30,162 nt of DNA from a virus. Shown here piece by piece: positions 13,847 through 24,105 of this stretch; the stretch's first letter is position 1; each line of letters starts with the position of its first letter. The stretch spans positions 1 through 30,162 of IMG/VR virus record IMGVR_UViG_3300025468_000012, one strand, 5' to 3'. The position numbers and the translations under genes were made by a program. Below the pieces are notes generated by a model that was given only the letters and a program-made list of their open reading frames with translations, was not told the origin of the DNA and ran no database searches.

Positions 13847-16800
13847 GTGGCTGATAATAAAAAAACAGTATTAGTTAAGGTTACCTCAAAAGGTTTAAAA
13901 GAGACTGTAGCTGATTTAAAGGAATTAAATAAGGCAGCGGGTAAGAAGAACCGTAAGGTTAAGCTATCCGTTGATAGACCCTCATTCCAAAGAAGTGTAT
14001 CACGAGCTTTCGCTAGTCTAGGTGCTGGAGGATCTAAGTCCCTTAAAATTAAAGCAGTAATAGATAAGAAGTATTTTAAAAACTCAATTATGCAACAGAT
14101 TAAGCTGATTGAGGCAAAGGGAATACGCTTAAATGCTAGACTTACAGGTAGAGACTCAAGAGAATCTTCCCGAAGCTATAAGGATTCTGCAAGGTCTCCG
14201 GGAATAGGTAGTGTGTTGCAAGCAGGTACTACTAAAGCCATCGGTGCACACGAATCTAAGTTTGAAAGTCAGTTTACAGATATGGCTAGAGTTTTTAAAA
14301 GTCAGAAAGATATAGCTGTACGATCTAATGCTCAAATGAATCTTCTAAATAAGAATTTGGAGAGACTGATTACTACTATTGGTCGTACTATGAAAAAAGG
14401 TTCTAAAGCTAGACTAGCTACTATGCAAGAAGTGAAGAGAGCCAGAGCCTCTAGAGGGGAGATTCATGCTGGAGAACTTAGAGTAGTTAGGGGTGAAAGT
14501 CTTAACGAAAAAGAGCATAATAGATATAGGGCAGCGGTAGCTTCTGGAAGAACTGTAGAGGAGAAAAGGAGTGCAGGTCAGGCCGCACTCTCCGGGATTA
14601 GACAGGATAGAAATTCTAGAAATACCAGCAAGTATAATAAAGGGGAGAAAGGTTTAGCAGGCGTTTCCGGAGCCGCTGGTCGCGATTTTGGGAAAATGGC
14701 TTCGGGTATGGGAGGCTTTGTTGCTATGTACGCAGATTATGCCGCTAAAGTATTTGCTCTTGGAGCAGCTTTTAGAGGCTTAAGAGAAGCAGCAAACTTA
14801 GTTCAGATGAAAAAAGGTATGGCAGAGTATGGAAAAACTACAGGACTATCTTTAAGTATTGTAGCTAAACAACTCCAGAGTGCTACAGATATGGCCGTAA
14901 CTTATAAAGAAGCTGCAGATACTGCTACTTTAGCTTCTGCTGCAGGTTTTGGTTCCGACGATATAATTAAAATGGGTAAAGCCGCCAAAGTAGCGGCTTT
15001 AGCTTTGGGACGTAATGTGCCCGACGCTTTAGATAGAATGACACGTGGTGTAGTAAAGGCTGAGCCAGAGTTACTGGATGAATTAGGTATTATTCTAAGA
15101 CTTAAAGATGCGCAGGAAGCCTGGGCAGAGTCTAATGATAAATCTGTGTCTTCTATGACAACATTTGAGAAGCAGATGGCTATTATGGAGTTTGCTACAG
15201 GTCAGGCTTTAGATAAGTTTGGTCATTTAAATGATACTATGGACCCGAACCAATGGGATGTGTTATCCTCTAAAGTAACAGATATGGCTTTAAATGTGGG
15301 AGGAGCTTTTAATTCTATACTATCTCCAGCATTAGATATAGTGGCTAAATCCCCCATTGCTATGATGACTTCTTTTGGTCTTTTAATATCTTATTTAGGT
15401 AATAAAGTAGTGCCTAGTATAGGAAACCTATCTAAGGAGTGGAAGAGTAAAGCAGAGCAAATGTCTATTAATACGGATGAAGTAGAGCAGTCCGTAATAG
15501 CGTCTAGAAAGGCTGGGTACATAAGTAAAGGGAAGGCTAGAAAACTATATAGCAGCGCAGTTGCTAAGTCAGCTAGTGGTTCTGTATTAAAAGATTACTA
15601 TAGTGAAATAAGTAAAGGGTCAGGAGTATTCAAGTCCTTTATTAGAGGTGTTAAAAATATAAATAAACAGATGGATATTTTACACACTACGCAGATGCAT
15701 GGAATAACTATATGGAAGAGATGGGCCACTACAATATCTACTTCTGTAGTTTTAGCAGTTCGTACATTAACCACAGCACTAAACACCTTAGTAACAACAG
15801 CTTTGAAGGTAATATCCGTTGCGGGTACTCTTCAGATAGTGGGGGACGTTTTTCTAAAAATTACAGGGCTATCTACCCAAAACGCTTCAGAGGTAGATGA
15901 GGCATTTAAAACCCTACAAAATACTTTTACAGATACGAATCAAAAATACCGGGCGTACATGCAAACTTTACAGAGCTCAGACGGGTCTCTAAACTCCGTA
16001 GCACTTGCAGCAGAACATACTGCTAATAGAACCTCTAATTTAGCTGCCTCTTTTGAGGAGTTTACAGCTAAACAAGGTATCTTTATTGATAATAGTTCTG
16101 AATTAGATAAGAGTATAAATGAAATGTGGGGTAATATGGGGAGCTCCGTGTTAGAAGACTCTCAAGAAGCCTTTGTTAGTTTAGGCGAATCACTACATAC
16201 TAGTGGATTAGAGTGGGAGAGTTTGGGGTTAACAGAAGAGCGAGTTAAACAGATCACTGAATCTGAAACTGCTACTCTGCGTGAGCTTAGAAAAGTGACA
16301 GAAATAGCTTCTGCAGGTTTAATGAAGGTTTCGAAGAGCCAGAAGCTACTTGCGGGTAATACCCGAGGTGCTGTAGATTCCTCAAAAGCGTTTAATAAAG
16401 AGTATAAAACGTTTGAAGAAGGTTTTAAAAATGTCTCTATATTTGACGGTATGATTGAAGCTCTGGAGAACTTCAATAATAGTTTAGAAGCTATAAAGGT
16501 GAAACCTGAAGATGACTGGTTGGGACGTACCAATGCTTTTAAAAATGCTGAGCAACAATACAAAACCTTAATAGAGATGGGTAAGAAGCTTAATGCCCCT
16601 TTAGTGGACCCACGTACTAAAGCTAGAACTTTTGATAAAGAAGAGTGGCAAGAAGGACCACTAACAGAGGTTAATAAGTTATTAGCAAAGCAGAAAGGTT
16701 ACAATCTAAAAGCTCTATTAGATGCCAGAGCTATAGAACTAAGTTTAGCGAATCAAACCAGATTAGCTAAAAGATTAGCAAGGAATAAGAAAGAAATTGG

Positions 16801-19800
16801 TTTGTTGAATGGAGCAGCAGCATCTCATAATACTGCTGTATCTAAGGAATTAGAGCACCACAACCAAATGCTGGAAAATAGGCGTGCTATTTTAGCAGCT
16901 TTAACTTCTGTAGATGAGGATAAGCAAGATGCTAAAAAGATAAGAAGTACACAAGCTGCTATACTGGGCTTAGAAACAAAAATATTTAAGATACGGGAAA
17001 GTTACCAGAATGTAAATGTAGAAAACCTAAAGATTCTTACAAAATTAAAAAATCAAGAGTTAGAAGGAAACCGAGCTCTTTTAGGTTTAAGAACTCAGAT
17101 AGAGAGTTTAGCAACCAGTATTAATATAGAGCAAGTTCTAGCTAATAATCTCTTAGTACAGCAGGCGACTCACCAGGAGAAGCTAAACAATTTACAACTT
17201 AAGTATCAAACTAATCTAAGTCTAGAGAAAGGGGATACTAGTTATATTACTGAAGAGTATAACCGCCAAGTAGAGCTACAAACAGCCAAGAATACCCTAC
17301 AAGAAAAGTATTTAGATATCCAGTCTGAAATAGTTAAGGATGCACGACGTCAGGCCATTAATACTCGTAAGATAGAATATGTAGATGCAGCACTTAATAA
17401 GCAAGAAGAACTTCGAAGTAGAACGGAGTCTTTAATAGAGCTAGAAGCCAATGCTTCTGGCAATAGAATTAAAGCAGATACTACATTAGAACTACAGCAA
17501 ATTGCTCGCCTACGCGAGGTGTATGAGGCTGAGAAGGTACGTGTAGCTTTATCTGAAAAAACTGCTGAAGAAAGGCAACAAGAGGCAGTACATCTGCGTA
17601 CTATTTATAACTTAGATGTTGCGATCCTTCAGGAAGAGAATCGTATAAATAAAGTACTGGAAAATAGACAGAGAATGTACGATGCTCAGATAAGTACAAC
17701 TGAAGCATACCTATCTTTAGTAGAGTCTCAAAGAGACACTAAGTCCCAGTTATTCAAAGAAGAAAACTTGGTACAAGCCAGGTCTCTTAAGTTTTTAGCA
17801 GCAGAACAGAGTCGTGAGAGAGATAGATCAAAACTCCTAAAAGAGAGAGGTCAGTATAATTCAGATGACTTGGAGTATAGAATTAAAACTCTAGAGTTAA
17901 TGGGTTTAGAGTATCAGAAGCAAGAAGAGCTAAGAGACTTACAGCAAAGTTTCTACGAGGACCAGGAAGCTGCACATAAACGCCGCATGAAAAATGGTAA
18001 TGAATGGGCAAAAACTGTAAGAGATGAGTGGTTTTATACTATTAAGGAAATGGAGGATAGCATGTCTTCCTTTGCTGAATTTATGGTACAGGCTTCTGTA
18101 GATTCTTTCCGTACTGTTAACCAAAAAGCTATGGAAAACTGGGAAGAGCACGGCACTATCTGGGCTGCGGATTTAGTAGACACTATGTGGGGATCTTTAG
18201 GAGATTCACTAATCCAGCAGGGTCAAGACCTAATGGTACTAGGACAGAGCCAAATTATGGCAGGATTTGCTAATGAGGGAGGTAAGACCCCTGAACAAGA
18301 AGCCCGAATCAGCGCAGAACTTGCAAAAGCACAAGCAGAGAAGTCTTTAAATGCAGTTCTTGATAACACTGTAGAGTTATCCGCAAGTGTACAAGCCATG
18401 AAGACACTAGGCACTTCTTTAAAAGACCTAGACTCTTTAGCTATAGCCAATAGTATTACAGATTTAAAAACCACTATAGCAGATACTTTAGTAGGTAAAC
18501 TAGATGATTTAATTGGCGCTTTACAAACTTTTTGGCAGGATTATAATCCACGTACTCCAGGAGCTCCAGATACTCCTACCTATAACCCTTGGGCTGGAGT
18601 TAATAGGGCAACTGGCGGGTCTATCACAGGACCTGGTGGTCCAAAAGAGGATAAAATCCCCGCAATGCTCTCTAATGGTGAGTACGTAATCAATGCAGCG
18701 TCTACTGGGAAGCACCGAGCGCTAATTGAAGCTATTAATGAAGATAAGCTCCCTGGGTTTGCAAAGGGGGGTTCTTTAGGGGCTCAAACACCTGCTCAAA
18801 CACCTACTCCTATACCTGCAAAGTATGCTAAGTACTTAGACGGTAGTAGTACCTTTAAAGTACATGGAAGTATTAATAAGGATATGAAAGAGGCCTGGGA
18901 TTATGGATTAGATAATTTCTCTACAGACAGGGTAGATATTGATTCGACGGGTGGGAATATTATATACGCCACAAATATAATAAATGATATTGCAGCCCAT
19001 GCTATGGATACACATTTAAATGGATTAGCCGCATCAGGAGCTGGTTGGATGTGGTTAGCCGGAAAGAATAGAACCTTTAATAAAAACCCAACTCCAAAAC
19101 TTAAGTTACATGGCGGCTCTCATAGGGATTATGATACGGGGGCAGAACTAGCTAATACAAGTACTGCTAAAATATTTTATCAACTAGATTCTATAATTAA
19201 GCACTCCAGAGACTTGGATGAAGCTCTAGCTAATGCTGGAATCTTTAAAAATCTAAGAAACTTTGCAGGTACTAAATTTGGTCCAAAAAGTACTATAGAC
19301 TATATAGGGGCGAAGCAAGTAGCCTATATTAGTCAGGCCCAAGAGGCGAACCAGGACTTTAGTTTATTAAGTACAGACAAGTTGGGACAGAAGGCTTATA
19401 TGGCTCATCTGCTTAAGACTTTAGGTAACAGAACAGATGCCCAGGAACTATTTGATAAACACGGTAGTATATTAAATGGAGAGACGAAAAAGATACTATA
19501 CAACTTTAATCCTACTATGTTCAAGGAGAAGCCTAAGGAGCAGGGTATCTTAGATAGTCTATTAAACTTCGCAGGAGGCTTCTCTAATGGGGGCTTAGCT
19601 TCCTTAGGACGTAACGGAGATTCTGAGTTAGCTCATATTAATAAAGACGAACAAGCATTACTAAAATCTTTAGGAGGTTCAGGCACTATAAACCCTAACA
19701 CGGGTTTACCTGAATTCTTTGGATTTGATTGGTTTAGTTCTGACAAACCTAAAAAACGGGATGATTCCTCTCTTCAAGAGAAAATACTTGAGGAGTTAGG

Positions 19801-21442
19801 TAAACTCAACGAAGGTGATGATAGTAAAGCCGAAACTCTAGTTAGAATATCAAGAGCAAGTTCCCAGTTACTAGAAGAAACTAAAGTAGTTAAGGAGGAA
19901 GATACCTCTTGGAAAGAAATGATAAGTGAGGGTGTAAGCGCTACAGAGGTGTGGATACCTAAAGCTACGAATTTAATTTCTGAAGTAGCTACTAGTACTA
20001 TAAATAGTGCTTCCGATATAGGAGATGCTGTAGGTTTAAAAATGCTTGAATTAGCACAAACTGCTAAGAGTAGTATAGAGGATAGAATATCTACTGATAC
20101 TTCTAGCTACGATCCTAATAATTTAGCAGAAGATATATATAGTACTATAATTCAAGCTTATGAGTACGTGAAGTATAAGATTTGGACCTGCGATGAAGAT
20201 AAGTTTAATGCGAGTATGGGTATAACTACAAAAGATATGGGAGGACTACTTCCAGATGCATCTAGCCAAGATAAATTAGCAGAGGCGGGACTTAAGAAAG
20301 GCTCTATATACGTTCATGACGAGAATATACAGGGTGTTATAGAAGAGCAGGTAGGTAACCTCTATAATACTTTTAGAAATATTAGAGACATAATAGATAA
20401 CTCTCCGGAAGGTAGTGAGGCGGCGAAGGGGTGGCTTGAAGAAAAAGGTAACCTTTCGGCTGCGTATCTTAAATCATTAGACACCTTAAATAACAAACAC
20501 GTAAACGAGCTAGATATATGGTATAATAAGTTTGATAACACTTTCCGTGAAAGAGGGGGAGCGGTAGTTACAGGGTTAGAGGAAGGTCAGAAAGCTGATG
20601 TTGTTTCTAAAGATAACTTAGCAAAAGTTTATAAAATAAATAATTCTACATTAGGTAAAACGTTAACAGACTGGGGAGTATCCGCGGAAGGGGTATTTAA
20701 TGTCGGATCTGCATCGTTAGCACAAAGTATAGGTACGGCAATCAAAACAGGTAATTTTGATCTTAAACAAACTTTTGCCAATTTCACCATGGCTATGGGT
20801 AACGTTATTATAAACTCTCTAGCTAATAAAGCTGCTGATAAGACTATGGATTGGATGTTTGACTCGTTATTTGCAGCAAATGGGGCTGTATTCCCTGGAG
20901 GTTTTAAAGCCTTTGCAGATGGCGGAACTGTTAATAAACCCACTTTAGGTGTAGTAGGTGAAGGCAAGTTCCCTGAAGCTATTGTACCTATGCCCGATGG
21001 TAGGTCTATTCCAACCGTTATGGATAATAAAGGGGGCTTATCTGCACAACTTCAAACAGGACAGACGGTTCCTCTTGGTGGAGTGCCTGCTTCCTGGAGA
21101 GAACCCACTATGTTAGCTAAAGGTGGTATAGTTGGGAAGCCTACTAACACTATTATTGGCGAGGCAGGTCCTGAAGCGGTTATACCATTAAACAAACCAC
21201 TTCCTGTTACTATTGTAGGAGGAAAAGCGCTAGGTAAGGGTGCTCCTATTATTAACGTTTCTGTTAATGTGGCTTCAGATGGTAAGGCAGACGTAAATGT
21301 AGCTCAGTCTGGTGGAGGTAAAGATACTTCCCAAATGAAGGACTTCGGTGATAAACTAGGAGATATGATAGCGGGTGCAGTAAGACAAGAGCTGTTAGAT
21401 CAACAGAGATATGGCGGCATGCTAAATAACTATACGAGGTAA
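13847..21442 (+). CDS. Tape measure protein (2531 aa)
   Basis: The length, position after G/GT and sequence style identify the protein that sets tail length. The start is GTG at 13847, with GGAG about 6 bases upstream. The N terminus is basic. Hydrophobic stretches occur at about 283-320 (MGGFVAMYADYAAKVFALG) and 625-680. A long Glu/Lys/Leu-rich, probably coiled-coil part spans about 900-1480. Gly-rich segments typical of tape measures occur near 1585-1645 (GPGGPKEDKIPAMLSNGEYV), about 1925 (INKDEQALLKSLGGSGTINP), and near the C terminus (FADGGTVNKPTLGVVGEG; GEAGPEAVIPL). Between the first two lies an unfamiliar segment (about 1655-1900) with clustered His. At roughly 0.15 nm per residue the full length would correspond to a tail of up to about 380 nm, less if inserts do not span. 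Confidence 0.93.
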   Translation: MADNKKTVLVKVTSKGLKETVADLKELNKAAGKKNRKVKLSVDRPSFQRSVSRAFASLGAGGSKSLKIKAVIDKKYFKNSIMQQIKLIEAKGIRLNARLTGRDSRESSRSYKDSARSPGIGSVLQAGTTKAIGAHESKFESQFTDMARVFKSQKDIAVRSNAQMNLLNKNLERLITTIGRTMKKGSKARLATMQEVKRARASRGEIHAGELRVVRGESLNEKEHNRYRAAVASGRTVEEKRSAGQAALSGIRQDRNSRNTSKYNKGEKGLAGVSGAAGRDFGKMASGMGGFVAMYADYAAKVFALGAAFRGLREAANLVQMKKGMAEYGKTTGLSLSIVAKQLQSATDMAVTYKEAADTATLASAAGFGSDDIIKMGKAAKVAALALGRNVPDALDRMTRGVVKAEPELLDELGIILRLKDAQEAWAESNDKSVSSMTTFEKQMAIMEFATGQALDKFGHLNDTMDPNQWDVLSSKVTDMALNVGGAFNSILSPALDIVAKSPIAMMTSFGLLISYLGNKVVPSIGNLSKEWKSKAEQMSINTDEVEQSVIASRKAGYISKGKARKLYSSAVAKSASGSVLKDYYSEISKGSGVFKSFIRGVKNINKQMDILHTTQMHGITIWKRWATTISTSVVLAVRTLTTALNTLVTTALKVISVAGTLQIVGDVFLKITGLSTQNASEVDEAFKTLQNTFTDTNQKYRAYMQTLQSSDGSLNSVALAAEHTANRTSNLAASFEEFTAKQGIFIDNSSELDKSINEMWGNMGSSVLEDSQEAFVSLGESLHTSGLEWESLGLTEERVKQITESETATLRELRKVTEIASAGLMKVSKSQKLLAGNTRGAVDSSKAFNKEYKTFEEGFKNVSIFDGMIEALENFNNSLEAIKVKPEDDWLGRTNAFKNAEQQYKTLIEMGKKLNAPLVDPRTKARTFDKEEWQEGPLTEVNKLLAKQKGYNLKALLDARAIELSLANQTRLAKRLARNKKEIGLLNGAAASHNTAVSKELEHHNQMLENRRAILAALTSVDEDKQDAKKIRSTQAAILGLETKIFKIRESYQNVNVENLKILTKLKNQELEGNRALLGLRTQIESLATSINIEQVLANNLLVQQATHQEKLNNLQLKYQTNLSLEKGDTSYITEEYNRQVELQTAKNTLQEKYLDIQSEIVKDARRQAINTRKIEYVDAALNKQEELRSRTESLIELEANASGNRIKADTTLELQQIARLREVYEAEKVRVALSEKTAEERQQEAVHLRTIYNLDVAILQEENRINKVLENRQRMYDAQISTTEAYLSLVESQRDTKSQLFKEENLVQARSLKFLAAEQSRERDRSKLLKERGQYNSDDLEYRIKTLELMGLEYQKQEELRDLQQSFYEDQEAAHKRRMKNGNEWAKTVRDEWFYTIKEMEDSMSSFAEFMVQASVDSFRTVNQKAMENWEEHGTIWAADLVDTMWGSLGDSLIQQGQDLMVLGQSQIMAGFANEGGKTPEQEARISAELAKAQAEKSLNAVLDNTVELSASVQAMKTLGTSLKDLDSLAIANSITDLKTTIADTLVGKLDDLIGALQTFWQDYNPRTPGAPDTPTYNPWAGVNRATGGSITGPGGPKEDKIPAMLSNGEYVINAASTGKHRALIEAINEDKLPGFAKGGSLGAQTPAQTPTPIPAKYAKYLDGSSTFKVHGSINKDMKEAWDYGLDNFSTDRVDIDSTGGNIIYATNIINDIAAHAMDTHLNGLAASGAGWMWLAGKNRTFNKNPTPKLKLHGGSHRDYDTGAELANTSTAKIFYQLDSIIKHSRDLDEALANAGIFKNLRNFAGTKFGPKSTIDYIGAKQVAYISQAQEANQDFSLLSTDKLGQKAYMAHLLKTLGNRTDAQELFDKHGSILNGETKKILYNFNPTMFKEKPKEQGILDSLLNFAGGFSNGGLASLGRNGDSELAHINKDEQALLKSLGGSGTINPNTGLPEFFGFDWFSSDKPKKRDDSSLQEKILEELGKLNEGDDSKAETLVRISRASSQLLEETKVVKEEDTSWKEMISEGVSATEVWIPKATNLISEVATSTINSASDIGDAVGLKMLELAQTAKSSIEDRISTDTSSYDPNNLAEDIYSTIIQAYEYVKYKIWTCDEDKFNASMGITTKDMGGLLPDASSQDKLAEAGLKKGSIYVHDENIQGVIEEQVGNLYNTFRNIRDIIDNSPEGSEAAKGWLEEKGNLSAAYLKSLDTLNNKHVNELDIWYNKFDNTFRERGGAVVTGLEEGQKADVVSKDNLAKVYKINNSTLGKTLTDWGVSAEGVFNVGSASLAQSIGTAIKTGNFDLKQTFANFTMAMGNVIINSLANKAADKTMDWMFDSLFAANGAVFPGGFKAFADGGTVNKPTLGVVGEGKFPEAIVPMPDGRSIPTVMDNKGGLSAQLQTGQTVPLGGVPASWREPTMLAKGGIVGKPTNTIIGEAGPEAVIPLNKPLPVTIVGGKALGKGAPIINVSVNVASDGKADVNVAQSGGGKDTSQMKDFGDKLGDMIAGAVRQELLDQQRYGGMLNNYTR

Positions 21443-21445
21443 TAA

Positions 21446-21796
21446 ATGGCTAATTTTAATACAGTGGTAACTTTTAACCCTACTAAGGGGGTTAAAAGAA
21501 ATCCTACACCTAGGATTTTAAAAGCTCAGTTTGGTGACGGGTATCTACAAAGAACTGTTGATGGTATAAATAGTATTGAAGAGAATTGGAGCTTAAGTTT
21601 TATAAATAGAAACTCAACGGAGGCTGATATTTTAGTAGGTTTCTTGGAAGACAGAAAGGGTGTGGAGGCGTTTGACTGGACCCCTCCGTACTCCTCTTCC
21701 AGTATTAGAGTTTACTGTCCTAAGTGGGATATATCTCTTGTAGCAAACAATACTAAGTCTATCAGTTGTACCTTCACTAAAGTATTTGAGCCTTAG
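21446..21796 (+). CDS. M: Minor tail protein M-like (distal tail)
   Basis: A 116-aa protein of the phage minor tail protein M family: N-terminal TVVTFNPTKGVKRNPTPRIL, AQFGDGYLQR, GINSIEENWSLSF, and a C-terminal CTFTKVFEP. In lambda gpM sits in the tail tip complex between the tube and gpL. It starts three bases after the tape measure stop, with GAGG as a plausible ribosome site, and is followed by promoter P3. Confidence 0.88.
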   Translation: MANFNTVVTFNPTKGVKRNPTPRILKAQFGDGYLQRTVDGINSIEENWSLSFINRNSTEADILVGFLEDRKGVEAFDWTPPYSSSSIRVYCPKWDISLVANNTKSISCTFTKVFEP

Positions 21797-21797
21797 A

Positions 21798-21836
21798 AAA
21801 ATATACCTTGACATTTCTGGTATATTTTGGTATAAT
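21798..21836 (+). promoter_or_regulatory. Perfect sigma70 promoter P3 inside a 10-bp inverted repeat
   Basis: TTGACA at 21808-21813, a 17-base spacer and TATAAT at 21831-21836. AAAATATACC (21798-21807) and GGTATATTTT (21819-21828) form a perfect inverted repeat with the -35 box in the loop. It should give the tail-tip genes L-K-I-I-J separate transcription, with a leader of about 105 bases. Confidence 0.85.
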
Positions 21837-21883
21837 AGGTTTTTCTAATTTAATTATCTAAAGTAGTGAAATGTTTATTAAAG

Positions 21884-21913
21884 AGTATTACTTAATCAAG
21901 TAGTTATAATACT
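21884..21913 (+). promoter_or_regulatory. Hairpin in the leader of gene L
   Basis: AGTATT (21884-21889) pairs with AATACT (21908-21913), and ACTT (21890-21893) with AAGT (21898-21901), leaving one bulge. The ribosome site AGGAG upstream of ATG 21951 is outside it. Its role is unknown. Confidence 0.35.
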
Positions 21914-21950
21914 TTGAAGAACACTTGGGCTATAATATAGGAGTAGAAAT

Positions 21951-22775
21951 ATGTCACAATCTGATTTAGTCTCTAGGCTTCATTCTCTAGAACCGGGTGT
22001 AATAGTAGAATTATTCGAATTAGACTTAACTAGTGTAGGGGGCTCTGAAACTTTAAGGTTTCATGCAGGTACAAATGAGGTATATGAGAATATAGTTTGG
22101 CAGGGTAACAGGTACGTAGCTTTTCCCTTAGAAGTTACAGGCTTTGAGTTTGCAGGTAGAGGTGCTATTGCACGCCCCAGTTTTAAAGTAGCTAATATTA
22201 ATAACTCTTTTACAAATTATATACAGTCTTATGAAGACTTAATAGGTTGCAAAGTACTGAGAAAAAGAACTTTCGCTAGGTATCTAGATGCTTACTGCGT
22301 CATATCTGGGCAGTCTTTAAGTGGTACTTGTTCAAATGCTTCCTATGAAGATAAAACAGAATGCTTGGAAAACTCAGGAACGTGGACTCCATATACCTCA
22401 GGTACCTGTACAGGTACTTGGTATGCTAACAGTACTGAAGATGCAACAGCTTTTTTTGAGGATGATATATTCTATATAGATAGAAAGTCCGTTGAGAATA
22501 AAGTCTTAGTAGAATTTGAATTAGCCCCTTCCTTCGACATAGAGGGAGTTAAATTACCTAAAAGACAGATTATTCGCAATACTTGTTTATGGGTATATAG
22601 ACATGCGGAGTGTGGGTACACAGGCACAGATTACTATGACGAAAATGGTTCTTCAGTCTCTACCGTAGAGCAGGATGCCTGTGGTAAGAGAGTATCTGAT
22701 TGTGAATTAAGGTTTGGGGTATCGGGTTCCATGCCTTTTGGAGGATTCCCCGGAGCAGGACTCAAGGTAGGATAA
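21951..22775 (+). CDS. L: Minor tail protein L-like with extra Cys-rich insert
   Basis: A 274-aa homologue-type match to phage minor tail protein L: an N-terminal domain (LVSRLHSLEPGVIVELFELD; WQGNRYVAFPLEVTGFEF) and a C-terminal region with four Cys at 212, 221, 244 and 251. These fit the Cys set that binds an iron-sulfur cluster in lambda gpL. The protein belongs to the tail tip between M and J. Unusual is a segment at about 120-165 with SGTCSNASYEDKTEC, then LENSGTW (C127, C138, W145) and another Cys, a motif also present in the connector and J. AGGAG lies 7 bases before the ATG, and the stop overlaps K as TAATG. Confidence 0.87.
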   Translation: MSQSDLVSRLHSLEPGVIVELFELDLTSVGGSETLRFHAGTNEVYENIVWQGNRYVAFPLEVTGFEFAGRGAIARPSFKVANINNSFTNYIQSYEDLIGCKVLRKRTFARYLDAYCVISGQSLSGTCSNASYEDKTECLENSGTWTPYTSGTCTGTWYANSTEDATAFFEDDIFYIDRKSVENKVLVEFELAPSFDIEGVKLPKRQIIRNTCLWVYRHAECGYTGTDYYDENGSSVSTVEQDACGKRVSDCELRFGVSGSMPFGGFPGAGLKVG

Positions 22776-23488
22776 TGTTAGATATTAACTTAGATAAATT
22801 AAGAGAACAAGCCGAAGAAGCACTGCCTAAAGAGGCCTGTGGACTACTAATAAATAAAAAAGGTAAGGAAGTTTACATACCGTGTAAAAATATAGCAGAC
22901 AATCCCGAGGAAGATTTTATAATTGACCCCAGGGACTATGCCGATGCAGAAGACTTAGGAGATATTATAGCTATTGTACATAGTCACCCTTTTGTAGAAG
23001 CTAAACCTAGTCAAGCGGATAGAGTAAGTTGTAACGCAACAGGTAAGCCTTGGTATATACTGGCTTGGCCTTTAAATAAGCTATTACGTATCGAACCTGA
23101 CGGTTTCAAACTGCCCTTAGTGGGTAGAGAGTTCCACCACGGTATAGTAGATTGTTATTCTTTAGTACAAGATTACTATAAAGAAGAGTTAGATATTGAA
23201 CTAGACTTTATACCTAGAGACTATGAGTGGTGGGATAAAGGACAAAATATTTATGTAGACAATTATGCTAAACAAGGCTTCGTAGTTATAAACAACCCTT
23301 TAGATATTCGTAAACACGATGCTTTCCTAATTCAGTTAATTTCTTCTGTTCCTAATCACGCAGCTATTTATATGGGTGATGGTTTAATAATACATCACGT
23401 TATGGATAGGCTTTCTTCTCGGGATATCTATGGGGGTTACTGGAGAAAGCATACAACGTACCACTTAAGGCACAAATCACTATGTTAA
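22775..23488 (+). CDS. K: Tail assembly protein K-like, JAMM plus NlpC/P60 domains
   Basis: This 237-aa protein has two hydrolase domains. The N-terminal JAB/MPN domain shows an intact HxHx7SxxD zinc motif (H69, H71, S79, D82) in HSHPFVEAKPSQAD. The C-terminal NlpC/P60 domain has a catalytic Cys (C127 in GIVDCYSLVQDYY) and His (H195 in PNHAAIYMGDG). Lambda gpK has the same layout and is needed for tail tip assembly; the P60 half may also cut peptidoglycan during entry. It is coupled to L by TAATG and overlaps the first I gene by 7 bases. Confidence 0.92.
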   Translation: MLDINLDKLREQAEEALPKEACGLLINKKGKEVYIPCKNIADNPEEDFIIDPRDYADAEDLGDIIAIVHSHPFVEAKPSQADRVSCNATGKPWYILAWPLNKLLRIEPDGFKLPLVGREFHHGIVDCYSLVQDYYKEELDIELDFIPRDYEWWDKGQNIYVDNYAKQGFVVINNPLDIRKHDAFLIQLISSVPNHAAIYMGDGLIIHHVMDRLSSRDIYGGYWRKHTTYHLRHKSLC

Positions 23489-24105
23489 CAAAAATACAAC
23501 TATATGGGGAACTCGGAAAAGAGTTCGGAAAAGAGTGGTTTTTAGATATATACTCCCCTGCAGAAGCTCTTAGGGGTATCTCTGCAAATAATAAATCTTT
23601 TATTAAGTACCTAGCTAATATAGATCAATACTATGAAATAAGAGTAGGTTCAGATAATTACAGTTTAACACAAATAAGTAACCCCGCTTTCGGAAACACT
23701 ATTAAAATAATCCCTGTAGTTGGTGGATCAAAAAAAGGGGGACTAGGTAAACTTATCTTTGGAGCTTTAATGATCTGGGGTGCTTGGAATTTTGCACCAG
23801 CAATAGGGGGTGAAGCTGCTTGGGGCGAAACAGTTGGTGGAACTGAGTGGCTTTTTGGAGGCTTCTCATATGGAGATGTAGCTAAATTCGGTTTAGGTTT
23901 AGCCCTTCAAGGGGCTGCTCAAATGCTTGCGCCACAGCCTAAGACTCCAGAAACTATTACAGCAGATAATGCGCCTTCTTATTATTTTGATGGGCCTGTT
24001 TCTACCTCCAGACAAGGGCTTCCGGTCCCTGTATGTTATGGGCGTATGATAGCAGGTGCTGCGGTAATTAGTGCGGGTGTATTCTCTGAAGATTATGTAC
24101 CATGA
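23482..24105 (+). CDS. I: Tail assembly protein I-like, first copy
   Basis: 207 aa. A ubiquitin-like N-terminal part (KIQLYGELGKEFGKEWFLDI, then AEALRGISANN and KIIPVVGGSKKGG) matches the tail assembly protein I family. A hydrophobic Gly/Ala-rich stretch follows (LGKLIFGALMIWGAWNF; FGLGLALQGAAQML). The C-terminal tail has SYYFDGPVSTSRQGLPVPVC and AVISAGVFSEDYVP. In lambda gpI acts with J, K and L in tip initiation. The stop overlaps the next ATG as ATGA. It is a paralogue of the next gene. Confidence 0.85.
   Translation: MLTKIQLYGELGKEFGKEWFLDIYSPAEALRGISANNKSFIKYLANIDQYYEIRVGSDNYSLTQISNPAFGNTIKIIPVVGGSKKGGLGKLIFGALMIWGAWNFAPAIGGEAAWGETVGGTEWLFGGFSYGDVAKFGLGLALQGAAQMLAPQPKTPETITADNAPSYYFDGPVSTSRQGLPVPVCYGRMIAGAAVISAGVFSEDYVP

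Noticed and set aside
21926-21937. Extra TATAAT before gene L as a second promoter
   Set aside because: No -35 box at 16-18 bases (nearest TTGAAG is about 11 away). It overlaps the ribosome-site region, while P3 is fully consensus upstream.
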